Shown here: positions 9,489 through 20,338 of the stretch, piece after piece
Layout of the letters: each line of letters starts with the position of its first letter
How positions within the stretch are numbered: the first letter of the stretch is position 1
Origin: Ctena decussata
Taxonomy: Eukaryota; Mollusca; Bivalvia; Lucinida; Lucinidae
Reading direction: 5' to 3'
DNA length: 64,000 bases
NCBI GenBank assembly: GCA_963989385.1
Contig: OZ022501.1
Span: 84,676,979 to 84,740,978 of the forward strand
The notes under the pieces: generated by a model
Seen by the model: only the letters and a program-made list of their open reading frames with translations
Told to the model about the DNA's origin: nothing
Database searches by the model: none
Program-made: the position numbers and the translations under genes

Positions 9489-11200
9489 AATAAGCGAGTT
9501 CGGAGTTCCGAGTTTCCGGTTGGACTGGAGCCAAAGGTCAGAGGTCAAGTGTGGAAAAATCCGATAGGTTATCATTACACTTATCTGGGCAGTCGATATA
9601 AAACACCTTTTTCATGATTAAAAATCAACGATATGGTGAAATTTTGTTTTCAATTCAGAGAAAAAGGATAGTCACATTATTTTTGCAAAGTAGAATAAAC
9701 TGGGAATATTGTAAAATTGCACAACCCGCAGGTTTGCACTATAATCACCGTGTGAGTCCGTCCGTCCGTCCGTCCGTCAGTTAGCAAAAACCGTTATCAG
9801 TTAGCAAAAACGCTTAAAACTCTTGAACCGCATGTTATATTTTGACAAAATTTTGCATACTTATACATGTCAACATTGTCTAACGACTCGCAGGCATAAC
9901 AACCTTATTTGATGGACGAGGAGTTGAAAATTTACGGCCAACTACTGAAAATGCTCATAACTCTTGAACACCGTGGTAAACAAATTTTGTATGCTTAAAC
10001 ATAGTCCAGCCACCGACATGCAAAACAGTGACGAGGCTTCACTGAGCATCAATTTGGCCGGTCGAGCTCTTTTATTGAAAATGCTCATAACTCTTGGTCC
10101 GCATGGGATATTTTGACAAAATTTTGCATACTTATACATGTCAACATTGTCTAACGACTCGCAGGCATAACAACCTTATTGGATGGACGAGGCTTTGCTG
10201 AGCACAAGTTGAAAATTTACGGCCAACTACTGAAAATGCTCATAACTCTTGAACACCGTGGTAAATATGGTTCAAATTTTGTATGCTTATGTATTTTAAC
10301 ATAGTCCAGCCACCGGCATGCAAAACAGTGACGAGGCTTCACTGAGCATCAATTTGGCCGGTCGAGCTCTTTTATTGAAAATGCTCATAACTCTTGGACC
10401 GCTTGGTATATTTGCTTCAAATTGTGTATACTTATGTAATTTAACATTGCCCAGCTACTGGTATGCAAAACTTCTTATTGCACAACCCGCAAGTTTGCAC
10501 TATAATACTGTGTGAGTCCGTCCGTCAGTCCGTCCGTCCGTTATCAGTTAGCAAAAACGCTTATAACTCTTGAACTGCATTCTATATTTTGATACAATTT
10601 TGCATACTTATACATGTTAACATTATCTAACGACTCGGATGCATAACCGTCTTTTTTGATGGACGAGGCTTTGCTGAGCACAAGTTGAAAACTTTACGGT
10701 CAAGTAGTGAAAATGCTCATAACTCTTGAACCCCGTGGTATATATGGTTCAAATTTTGTATACTTATGTATTTTAACATTGTCCAGCCACCGGCATGCAA
10801 AACGGCGACGAAAGTCTAAACCGTATTGCACGACCCACAGGTGTGCACTTTAATCGCTGTGCAAGTCCATCAGTCTATTTGTCCTTCCGCTGTAGTCAGT
10901 GAGTGAAATTGCTCATACATGTACATGTAACTCTTAACCACATGGTGTAGTTTGATAAAAAATATGCATCATTCTACGAGAAATGACCAATATCATTTCC
11001 ATACATTCCCTGTGGCACCAGAAACTGATTATTCTACCGTCACCACGGGTTGTGCACATTACCATCACTCGATTGAAATATTAGTCGATATGTTGGTGTT
11101 TTACGCTTTGCGTATACGGCTTGGCACACATGACCTATGACCCGGAAATGAATTATCGACCTTTGCGTATGCGCACTTCGGAACTCCGAACTCGCTTATT
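9489..11200. mobile_element. TIR-bounded element with internal repeats (1.7 kb)
   Basis: A 23 bp terminal repeat starting AATAAGCGAGTTCGG at 9489 is matched by its exact complement ending at 11200. Similarity continues outward (GGGAGAC / GTCTCCC), so the true ends may lie slightly further out. The interior is built from repeated blocks: GCACAACCCGCA(G/A)GTTTGCAC plus (GTCC)n at 9720 and 10480 (a decayed copy at 10829), ATGCTCATAACTCTTG at least five times, and AACAGTGACGAGGC at 10025 and 10325 (period 300). No transposase. A non-autonomous DNA element is the likeliest reading. Confidence 0.65.
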
Positions 11201-11289
11201 GGCAGGGATGGTCTCCCTTTCCGTCTACCCGTTCACCTAAAATACTTGTTTAGCCCTTCTTAGACCGGAAACCCCCTTTGGAAAACTAT

Positions 11290-11359
11290 ACAAACAGTGC
11301 AGACCCAGTTCAGACGCTGCATAACGCGGCGGCATCTGATAAGGGTCAACACTGTTTGC
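11290..11359. repeat. Short foldback, family FS
   Basis: ACAAACAGTGCAGACCC on the left pairs with GGGTCAACACTGTTTGC on the right, with a GCGGCGG core. Confidence 0.65.
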
Positions 11360-11789
11360 TTATTGGAATATATATGCACAATAATAATAATAATAATAAA
11401 AGTGGAAACAAACATCAAGGACCTGTAAAATTAGAAATGGACTTATCCATATGATAACGATGGACAAGCCATTTGGTCAAAAAAAGGTTAGACAGCAATT
11501 TATACAGAAAGCAAGGTGCCAATGCACTTCGGATCATGTTGAATGAATTTTAGCACTTTTTCTTTTTTTAATTTTTTGCTTAGAAATGATTCTCCAAGTA
11601 AACATGGTACATTTACTGCTCCTTTACAGTCAGCCGAATAGTTTGAATATTTGATGAAGTCCATTCCTCCGATATATCCAGGCGACGCGTATCTAGGAAA
11701 TCTAAATTAACAAAGTAAAACCTAATACTACAAGACAACACCTGGGTACTCAGGAAGATGACTAATATCAGTGGAACATCGTGTTGATC

Positions 11790-14700
11790 CTTGGTTTAAA
11801 CATATTTTATTCATATTAGAAATTGTAACATACATACATATATAGTATACAATACAGGCTTGGGATTAGAACGAAAGCTGGACGCTTATAGAGTTCTTCT
11901 CCCTAATATAATACATCTGTATACAGTATGGCGGATATTTGTGTAAAGTACAAAATATTAAACCAAATTAACTATTTGGAAGCATTACCATAATATGAAA
12001 AAGAAACAGAAAGGAAAAAAGCATCTCACAATACAGTGCAAAAACTAAAGAAAAAATGAACGATGAGCAACCAAAAGAGCAGAGAGAGAGAGAGAGAAAA
12101 AAAGAAAGAGAGATGCTCAAAATATATGAAACAGTGGATTGAGAGAGGGGAAAGGGGCGCAGCATTTCAGGCTCATTCAGGTATGTCCGCTAATATAGGT
12201 TTATGTAGTTGACATGTGCATCAGAAGTTATGACTTTGTGCTCAAAAACGTTTGGAATCCACCACGAATTTATAGACTTTCTCAAATATTGTCCTATTGA
12301 TTTCTTGTGACAAGGACAGATCACCGTACAAAAATAGGTTAAGGGTGGGATATTGATAAGGAGAGACTGCATTTATTAGTTCATTGCGCTGGGCCTGATA
12401 AAATGTACAATGAAAGAAAAAATGTTGAGCGTTTTCTAAACTACCGCATCGACAAAGAGGAGAGTCTACTATATTTTTAACAAAGAGATCGAAGTTAAGA
12501 GAACTACAGTTTGTTCGAAGACGCGTTAGTAGTATTTGACTTTTCCTACAACCGGAGTAAAAGTGCTGGGGAACTTTTGGATTATCCTTCTGTAGAAAGC
12601 GTTTAAAGGAGGTCACCGATTCACACTGCTTTGCTTCAACAGGCAGATTGTTCCATGCCCTGACACTAGATGGTAAAAAAGACATATAAAATTGGTTTGT
12701 TCTCGCATCAATAGTTTGTAAATCATTAGAGTTTCTAAGATTATAGCGTGATATGTTACTGACAGTCTGTGGTATTAAAGAGGATAAGTATAAAGGAGTA
12801 ATGTTATACATCATTTTATAAAACAAGGTCAGTTTGTGATTGTTACGCCTGCATTCTAGTGATTCCCAACAAATTTCATTATAAAGTGAATGTAATGATA
12901 CTAGCTTTGTTGTTCCCGTAGCGATCCTGGCAGCTTCATTCTGGATTTTATCTAATTCCTGTTTTTCGTATTGAGTACAATTATCGAAAATAACATCTCC
13001 ATATTCTATCAAGGGTCTAATGAAAGTAGTATAAATTGTTTCAAGAGATTTTCGATCGAGTTTAAATTTTAGTTTTCTCATAATATTGATTCTAAACCAA
13101 GCCTTTTCTTTAATATAATTTATGTGATGATGCCAGGTACAGTCATTGGAAAGGTATAGTCCTAGATGTTTGTGAAATTCTACTTCAGATATTTGGTGAT
13201 TTTGCATAAAAAGAGGTGGATGCTGCAGTTTATTTAATTTAGGCGAGAAAAGTAGACCTTCAGTTTTAGTGGGATTAAATGTTACTAACCAGGTAGCAGC
13301 CCATCGCGAAAGTTTGTTTAGATCTGTGTTAAGACAATCAGCTGCTGTGGTTGGATTTTCAACGATGATGAAAAGACTAGTATCGTCGGCAAATAGACGA
13401 ATGTTGGAACCTATGTCATTAACAATGTCATTAATGTACATCAAGAAGAGTAAAGGCCCTAAAATGGAGCCCTGTGGAACACCAGCACGAATGAAAACCC
13501 AGTCAGATGAAGTACTTGGAAGAATAACGCGTTGCTTTCTGTCTGAAAGATAATTCTTGAACCAGGCAAGGGCATCTCCTGTGACACCAGCTGCATGAAG
13601 TTTGTGTAAAAGACCAGAATGCCAAACCCGATCAAAAGCTTTGCTGATATCACAGAAGACAGCCCGCACCTCTTTACCAGAATCAAGTGCTTGGCAGAAA
13701 GTGTTATAAAGGAAAGTTAGTTGGTTTATGGTTGAGTCTCCTGGTATAAAGCCTGACTGCAACGAAGAAAGTAAGTTGTAATCTTGTAAATGGTTAAATA
13801 AATATTTAAAAACAAGTCTTTCTAACACTTTACTCTCAGAGTTGAGTAAAGATATTGGCCGATAATTAGAGACAATGGACGGGTCACCTTTTTTTGGAAC
13901 AGGACAAACATTGGCTTCTTTATATGATGCAGGAACTGTGCCTAGTCGTAAGGACTGGTTGAAAAGAGAGCAAAAGGGTATAGAAAGTTCACTGGCTAGT
14001 TCACGCAAAATACGATTACTTAAACCATTCGGGCCGGAGGCTTTGCCCACAACCAATGATTTTAAAACGGATTCTACTTCTATTCTAGTGAGCACAATAC
14101 TGTTCAATTGCGAATTAAGTCTACTAATATCAGGTAAGTCTGGAAGAATGGCATTTTGTTCATTCAGCACTGTCTGACTCTGAAAGAATGTGTTTAACAT
14201 ATTAGCCTTGTCACACTCGTCTGTATAGATTATATTGTTAATTTCCAGGGGCGGGATTGATGATTTTGTGATTGGAATTATAAATGTTTTAAGCGTTGAC
14301 CACCAATCTTTCGTAGAGAGTTCAGAAGATCTAAGTTTGTCTGCAATTTTATCATAATGTGATTGTTTAGAGTCACGGATCATTTTTGTTACCTTATTAC
14401 GTAACTTTTTGAATGATTTCCAGTGTAGATCTAAATTAGTTAATTTTGCTTTTTTATAGGCGCGCTTGCGTTTACGTATATGGCGTTTAAGAGTAGATGA
14501 TAGCCAAGGAGGATCTAAAGGTCTAATTCGGACATATTTATTTGGTATACATTCGGTGGCTATAGAATTTATTGCCGTATTTACATTTGTTGCGTATATA
14601 TCTATGTCGTCGTTTTGTAACGACCTCCAGTCAAGAGTAGACGCTTTCTCTCGCAACAGGTCGTAGTCTCCTTGCTCATACCTCCAAATATGACGCATAA

Positions 14701-15265
14701 AAGTTTTAACCTTTGGTTTGGAAAATTTAAAGATGCCATATATGGGGCAGTGGTATCTAATCTCTTGATTAAGGAACGGATCACCGACTCCACTGAGTAT
14801 TAAGTTATCCTTATTACTGACAAGCAATATGTCTATTAAAGAAGATGAATGTTCAGTGAAATGTGTGGGCTGATTAATTGACTGGTAGAAAGAGAACTGT
14901 ATACAAAGATATTCTATTTTCCTCGAGGTCGGCGGATTTAGTACATTTAGATTCAAATCACCAGTAACTATTATGTCCGAGATATCTGTATCGACAGCTA
15001 GATGCAAAGAATTTTCAATATCTAAGTTGTAATTAATATCAGCATTAGGGGGTCGGTAGAATAGCCCAAATAGAATACGTTTACATGTATGTTTATTGGC
15101 TAGTTCGATCCATATGCTTTCGATACCTCTTACCTCTAAATCATCCCGACGCTTATAATGAATTCCTTCTTTAATGTATAAAATAACACCACCGTGTTGA
15201 TCCTTATTGTGGGAGAGGCAAAAACGAAAGTCGATTTTTACAAGGGAAACAAGTCTTAACAAAAT
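11790..15265 (-). mobile_element. 5'-truncated non-LTR retrotransposon (jockey/CR1-like)
   Basis: Covers the reverse-transcriptase frame and about 450 bp of 3' flank. The 5' (high-coordinate) end is inferred from an in-frame stop 15 bp above the frame start and from loss of the N-terminal part of the endonuclease. The 3' boundary is uncertain because no obvious poly(A) or terminal microsatellite is seen. A 13-nt identity, CGTGTTGATCCTT, occurs at 11780 and 15193, but the second site is within the coding region, so it is not a clear target duplication. Confidence 0.6.
12242..15262 (-). CDS. LINE ORF2: endonuclease (partial) and reverse transcriptase
   Basis: 1006 uninterrupted codons. Residues 1-180 are the C-terminal part of an APE-type endonuclease: GGVILYI (24-30), GDLNL (101-105), an S-LIDILL segment (141-147) and a final His (171) in an RYHCP context. 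The N-terminal catalytic Asn and Glu are missing. The reverse transcriptase spans about 440-720, with NYRPISLL, CDISKAFDRVW, AGVPQGSILGPLLF and the catalytic FADD (624-627). A C-terminal CRC...H...HC zinc-knuckle-like motif lies at 937-952. In the family this protein nicks target DNA and copies the element RNA. The frame starts with TTG only because the element is 5' truncated; it has no true start here and is probably not translated. The lack of stops suggests a fairly recent insertion. The clade (jockey versus CR1) is not settled. Confidence 0.9.
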   Translation of the reverse strand: MLRLVSLVKIDFRFCLSHNKDQHGGVILYIKEGIHYKRRDDLEVRGIESIWIELANKHTCKRILFGLFYRPPNADINYNLDIENSLHLAVDTDISDIIVTGDLNLNVLNPPTSRKIEYLCIQFSFYQSINQPTHFTEHSSSLIDILLVSNKDNLILSGVGDPFLNQEIRYHCPIYGIFKFSKPKVKTFMRHIWRYEQGDYDLLREKASTLDWRSLQNDDIDIYATNVNTAINSIATECIPNKYVRIRPLDPPWLSSTLKRHIRKRKRAYKKAKLTNLDLHWKSFKKLRNKVTKMIRDSKQSHYDKIADKLRSSELSTKDWWSTLKTFIIPITKSSIPPLEINNIIYTDECDKANMLNTFFQSQTVLNEQNAILPDLPDISRLNSQLNSIVLTRIEVESVLKSLVVGKASGPNGLSNRILRELASELSIPFCSLFNQSLRLGTVPASYKEANVCPVPKKGDPSIVSNYRPISLLNSESKVLERLVFKYLFNHLQDYNLLSSLQSGFIPGDSTINQLTFLYNTFCQALDSGKEVRAVFCDISKAFDRVWHSGLLHKLHAAGVTGDALAWFKNYLSDRKQRVILPSTSSDWVFIRAGVPQGSILGPLLFLMYINDIVNDIGSNIRLFADDTSLFIIVENPTTAADCLNTDLNKLSRWAATWLVTFNPTKTEGLLFSPKLNKLQHPPLFMQNHQISEVEFHKHLGLYLSNDCTWHHHINYIKEKAWFRINIMRKLKFKLDRKSLETIYTTFIRPLIEYGDVIFDNCTQYEKQELDKIQNEAARIATGTTKLVSLHSLYNEICWESLECRRNNHKLTLFYKMMYNITPLYLSSLIPQTVSNISRYNLRNSNDLQTIDARTNQFYMSFLPSSVRAWNNLPVEAKQCESVTSFKRFLQKDNPKVPQHFYSGCRKSQILLTRLRTNCSSLNFDLFVKNIVDSPLCRCGSLENAQHFFFHCTFYQAQRNELINAVSPYQYPTLNLFLYGDLSLSQEINRTIFEKVYKFVVDSKRF

Positions 15266-15339
15266 AGTAATTTCTTACTGCTTTAGTTCTGCATGCTTTC
15301 TTGAGCATAACTTAATTAAGTCAAAATCGAATGTCCCAA

Positions 15340-16000
15340 TATTTAAAGGCCCCATTGCTCTATCGTGGTAAAGCACATTCAAAATTTTACCGTGAGATAT
15401 CACTGCGCGCTTCACACTGCAATTTTTTCATTGTAAATGACCGCAGGTAGCCACCTTTAAGGGCTCCAGTGCTTTATCAGCTCGTGAGGTACCGCTGCAA
15501 GCTTCTCTGAAAATCAGCATTGTAAATGACCGTTATTAGCTAACTTTAAACAAATAAAACATATTGACTTCCACATACAAAAGGTATGCAAAAAGATTTG
15601 TGACATTTTAGTTCGCAAAGTTGGCAAATAAAATGACCTTCTTTTGATATCATAAACTTTAGCACATTGGTAAAAATACAATGTATAATCATGGAATTAT
15701 TCATCGTCTCAGCTTTTTTTTTATATCCCTCTCTCTTTTGTTCATCATAATTCTGTCGTTTATATTCAACGGGGAACCTAAAATGAAATTGTATTCAGTG
15801 GATTAAGTGGAGCGATAAGTTTGTATTTTACGCCCCCCTCCCCCCCCCCCCCCCCCCATGGACCCTACCTTTTGTCAGCTATATGGCTCAATATAAGCGC
15901 ACCAACCCTCATTTTATCACCAAATGTTTAAGGTGAATCGCTTTTCATAACCATTTGGGTTTAGACGTTTTTACAACTGGTAGTATTGTCGATTTAAAAC
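15340..16000 (+). repeat. Dispersed repeat R1
   Basis: Starts AAAGGCCCCATTGCTCTATC and continues through TACCGTGAG, CATTGTAAATGACCG, AAATACAATGTA, CACCAACCCTCATTTTATC and TAGACGTTTTTACAACTGG, in the order seen at 32285. A poly-C run interrupts it at 15833-15857. Confidence 0.5.
15833..15857. repeat. Poly-C tract
   Basis: A nearly pure run of C residues. Length is likely unstable in assembly. Confidence 0.85.
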
Positions 16001-16237
16001 ATTACTCTAGAAAACGAGATTATTTGGAAACCTATGTGTATGTATTTGCTTAGTTTTTAATGCACGATAGGGGAATTTTATATCAGTGCTTTGTCAGCTT
16101 TTTTAGAGGAATTCCCCTGCCCTTTCAGGGTAATTTGATAGCTTTTAACATAAATGTTCTTTACAATTATAACTGTTCTTTATAATTATACAAAATTAAG
16201 AATCAACATTGATTTTGAAACCTGTTCATTTACAAAT

Positions 16238-16480
16238 GAGCCGCGACACGACAAAACCAACAATGTGGTTGTGCGCCCAGCGCAGACTCAGATCAGCCTG
16301 GGCATCGGCCCAGTCTGAGCAGAGTCTTCGCTGTCCGCAATGAGGTACATGTAGCTTAGACCCTAAGCTACCCTTTAAGCGCTTAACGAAGAGTCTGATC
16401 AGACTGGGTGGATGTCCAGACTGATCTGAGTCTGTGCTGGGCGCACAACCTCATAGTTGGTTTTGACGTGTCGCGGCTCA
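16238..16480. mobile_element. F1 foldback MITE, copy 3
   Basis: Full-length, edges GAGCCGCGACACGAC and TCGCGGCTC. An apparently good copy of the family. Confidence 0.88.
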
Positions 16481-16573
16481 CATCATATTGATAAGCTCAA
16501 TGGTATCTGAATAAGAATGCAAATATACATGTAGTAGATCGTATCACACAGTCCTTTGGTAAAAAGCATAACT

Positions 16574-16773
16574 GAGCCGCGACAAGACAAAACAAACAAG
16601 GTGGCATGTGCGCTACGCTAAGACCCATATCAGCCTGGGAATCCGTCCCATGTGACCAGAGTCTTCGCTGTCGGCATGGAGGTAGCTTAGACCATGAACA
16701 AGCGAAGTTTCTGATCAGACTAGGCGGATGCCCAGGCTGATTTGAGTTTTCGCTGGGCGAACATGCCTCTTTT
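16574..16773. mobile_element. F1 foldback MITE, copy 4 (right end lost)
   Basis: Left edge GAGCCGCGACAAGAC. The right arm stops after GGGCGAACATGCCTC and runs into unrelated TTTTTATACATG sequence. Confidence 0.8.
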
Positions 16774-17018
16774 TATACATGTACCCCGCCACACTGTAGT
16801 GACGGGTTATTATGATATACGTTCCGGTGTCCGTCCGTCCGGCGTCCGTGCTCACCATTTCCGATCGATAACGAGAGTATTTTTTCTTCACAGATTTGTT
16901 CTTGAATTTTGCATACATATTGTTATCAGGGATGAGTGGTATATTTTTGTTAATGGGCAAAATCCGTCCATTTTTAACAGAGTGACTCATCATCCAGTGC
17001 CTGCGGTGCTTTTATTTA

Positions 17019-17190
17019 GGGGATAACTGTATTCAAAATTGTCATTTCGAGAGGTAGGCCCTAAATGTCGGTTTTATGGTCGGAAATTTCGTTTTACGGC
17101 GACGCGCCAGCGGAGCCGTCAAACGGAATTTGCGACCATAAAACCGACGATTTAACTCCCCAAATGACAATTTTCAATATAGTTATCCCC
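17019..17190. repeat. 172 bp foldback
   Basis: Left arm GGGGATAACTGTATTCAAAA pairs with TTTTCAATATAGTTATCCCC at the right. The inner arms are CGGTTTTATGGTCG and CGACCATAAAACCG. A single copy in the window. Confidence 0.75.
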
Positions 17191-17752
17191 ATTCTAATGC
17201 ACTTTTACACATTTTCACCTTTCAAAGTATACTTTTTTGCACCCATTGCATGCGCTTTCAGCAGCGTAAAACCAAACGTCAGCCAATGAGAAGCGACGTT
17301 TCCTAATGACGTCGGGTTTGCGACAATATATCGCAGAATATACTGTCGCAAATTTTTGACGTTATCCAATCAGACGTCGCGTTATATTTGTGAGTGCATA
17401 AGAATTGGTCATGTCGCGCCTCAAATGAGTATGGTAAATGTTATAAAACTTCGACCACTGCATCTAATAATTTGGTCCGGGCCGCTATTTTTTGTAGACC
17501 CAGATACAATGATTCTTAGTAGAGATGTTCCAGATAAGCTTTTCGTATAACCTTAATCACGCTATTGACGCTATTGCCGATAAAATGAAGCTACGGAAGC
17601 ATAGAAGTACATGTATAAAACTAATAAGTAAAAGCGGTTCGTGTGATAATTCCTTTTCATGTCAAGCCGAATTTGTGAGCGAGGCATAGACATCTGTTGG
17701 ATGTTGCTGCGTCCGTCCGTCTGTGCGTATGTGTACATGATTTTTGAAATAT

Positions 17753-17976
17753 GAGCCGCGACACGAGAGAACCAACAATGTGGTTGTGCGCTCAGCGCAG
17801 ACTCAGATCAGCCTGGACATCCGCCCAGTCTGATCAGCGCCTCCGCTAAACGCTTAAAGGGTAGCTAAGGGACTAAGCTACATCCATACCCTGATCAGAC
17901 TGGGCGGATGCCCAGGCTGATCTGAGTCTGCACTGGGCGCACAACCACTTTGTTGCTTTTCTCCTGTCGCAGCTCA
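17753..17976. mobile_element. F1 foldback MITE, copy 5
   Basis: Edges GAGCCGCGACACGAG and TGTCGCAGCTCA, with all internal family blocks. Confidence 0.85.
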
Positions 17977-18514
17977 ATAATATTGACATTCACCCTTTCA
18001 GCCCCTTTATATCCCAAATACACCAACCACTGTAGGTGGTTTATCCAAAAAGTAAATCGCCGTAACGTACTCAACCTGAAAACCGGAGCAAATGAAGTAT
18101 ATGCCTTTTTCCTGTATTCAGTCGGTAGATTTTTTGAGGGAGTTTGATTCTTTTTGACGCACCTAGTGTCTGTTATTCATAGGAGATGGTGAGAAAACTA
18201 TGCATAGTTCACTAGGTCGCTGCGGTCTTCCAGTATCCGAACAAGTGACCTCGAGTGATAGATCGGTTTCTGTGATGGAGTTTAAGCATTTGAAGCACAA
18301 CTAAAGGTCACATATCCGAAATATAGGTTGCCGCAACCTAGTTCATTTTAACACTGGTGAACATGTTCTTTTCTGCCAGGCTGTAAGTACATTTCTGTCT
18401 CTGTGCATTTGCCAAAAGTGTAATACTATACCAAACTCTTACATGTCACCCACCCTACCATTCTAGAAAGTAGGTAGCCGCGACCTAGGGTACGCCACAT
18501 AAACGCCTACACCA

Positions 18515-18845
18515 CTTTCTGACAGGGGTCGCGCATCTCAGCTACTAAGCATCCCCCATCACAACATCCAGTCCTTGACTAACGGTCACCTGCCCGAAAA
18601 GTTGACAGCCGCAACCTGTTTTACTGACAAATATATGCACCATCATTATTATTACCTAAATTATCGCCATCCCGGACTTACTTTCTGACAGGTGTCGCGC
18701 ATCTCAGCTACTAAGCATCCCCCATCACAACATCCAGTCCTTGACTAACGGTCACCTGCCCGAAAAGTTGACAGCCGCGACCTGTTTTACTGACAAATAT
18801 ATGCACCATCATTATTATTACCTAAATTATCGCCATCCCGGACTT
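18515..18845. repeat. Tandem duplication, two units of 166 bp
   Basis: The block from TTTCTGACAGG to CGCCATCCCGGACTTA occurs twice in a row with only a few differences (for example AGCCGCAACC versus AGCCGCGACC). The short open frame over the second unit lacks protein-like features. Confidence 0.9.
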
Positions 18846-18979
18846 AAGCCCAACAGGCCAGACATGCTAGCAGAAGCTATGTGGGTTTATTTATTAGCTG
18901 AAGTTTTATGGGCGTATGGACTGAAATAAATACTTTTAGAAAACTGAATTAAAGTGTGGCAAACGTGATAACAAAGGTA

Positions 18980-20336
18980 CGAGGGTTATTTCAGAAATAG
19001 TGTAAATAAGTCTGCCATTCCTTGGAATGTTGACCGATTTTTTTAATGTTTGTCATAACTTTTAGGTTTACACATCACCCAATGGCTTTTACTCGAAAAA
19101 TTTGAGTCACTGGTATTTTCTTCAAAATATGCCTTGAAAATTGTTGTAAGGGTAAGGACACTGAGTAGAAATGGACGGAATATTTATGTGAAGACAAATT
19201 CATATTTTCTTAACTCTGGATGCAAGCAGCTCTAGATCGATACCTATATTGTCTGTTATACTGAAAATACTCCAGTATAAAAAGCATTGTATCAGCTTTG
19301 CTAAAACATAAGATCTGCAATGCTAAGTAGGCTAATCATGGAACAATGCGCATTTCTGATGATGTCACTTCCTCTGCTAAATTGAAATATATAGTAAGCT
19401 GTTTAATCTTCGGTTTTGAGGTCAGTTTAAGTGAAAGTGAATGTTTTGATGACAGATATGAAACAAAAAATAAATAAAATTTAATTCGTCACGCTTGTTA
19501 TCTGTCATAAATAATCTTTGACGGCACTTTATGCTCTTTTGTCAGTGGCCTACCTGATTTTTTATGATAAGTTTCCCCACCCTCCCACATATTTCAATGT
19601 CAGTGTGTCATACAAAATATTTAGTTTTTCAAGTCTTTATGTATGAATTTTGTTTTCAAGTTGTCCTTCTAATTTTTGACATTAATCAAAACTAAATATA
19701 TTTAGCCTGTGTCTTTTTATTAGAAGACCATTTCATTTTATTGTTTATGTATTTTACATGAATTGCTGCTACTTTGCAACTTCCGGCGTGGAGTTTGCAC
19801 TCGTGTCATCCAGTTTCATCTGTGACTTGATGCCAGTCTTAACAAAACATAATGATCTAATCATTTCAGTAATAAAATGTCCGTCATTTGTTGAAATTGG
19901 ATGTGAATAGGTAAAAAAATCACAATTTATTGGTATAATGATTTATAATAACTTTGCATTTATAAACACATAGCAGAGAAAAAATCTCGTTTATTATGTT
20001 ACTTGTGTAGAATCTGGATACGATTTCTGTATAACTTTCCTATTTTACATTTAAAGAACAGTATTACGTGTTTCTTCATTAAAATATATCATTTTCTCAT
20101 TGAGAAAACAGCAAAAGAACACAAAAGACATTCAGTGAAAATTTAGAGTTTCCAGTATCCACACCCTTATGACGTATAAGCACGTGTTGTCATGCATGAG
20201 TGACTTGGAAATTCTTTTAACGCATACCATTCTAAAGCACTTGAATTTACCTTTCCAATGATATATAAAACAACTGCTGAATATCAGCCAATAGACTATC
20301 TTGAGATCATTTACATTATTTCTGAAATGCCCCTCG
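18980..20336 (+). mobile_element. Non-autonomous mariner-like element M1, copy A
   Basis: About 1357 bp. It begins CGAGGGTTATTTCAGAAAT and ends with the near-complement ATTTCTGAAATGCCCCTCG, with TA on both sides, the target duplication typical of Tc1/mariner elements. No transposase frame. The same element lies in opposite orientation at 62507-63859. Confidence 0.85.
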
Positions 20337-20338
20337 TA

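Noticed and set aside
11780..15205. 13-nt direct repeat as LINE target-site duplication
   Set aside because: The upstream member lies inside the conserved endonuclease coding segment (NKDQHGG), so it cannot be flanking target sequence.
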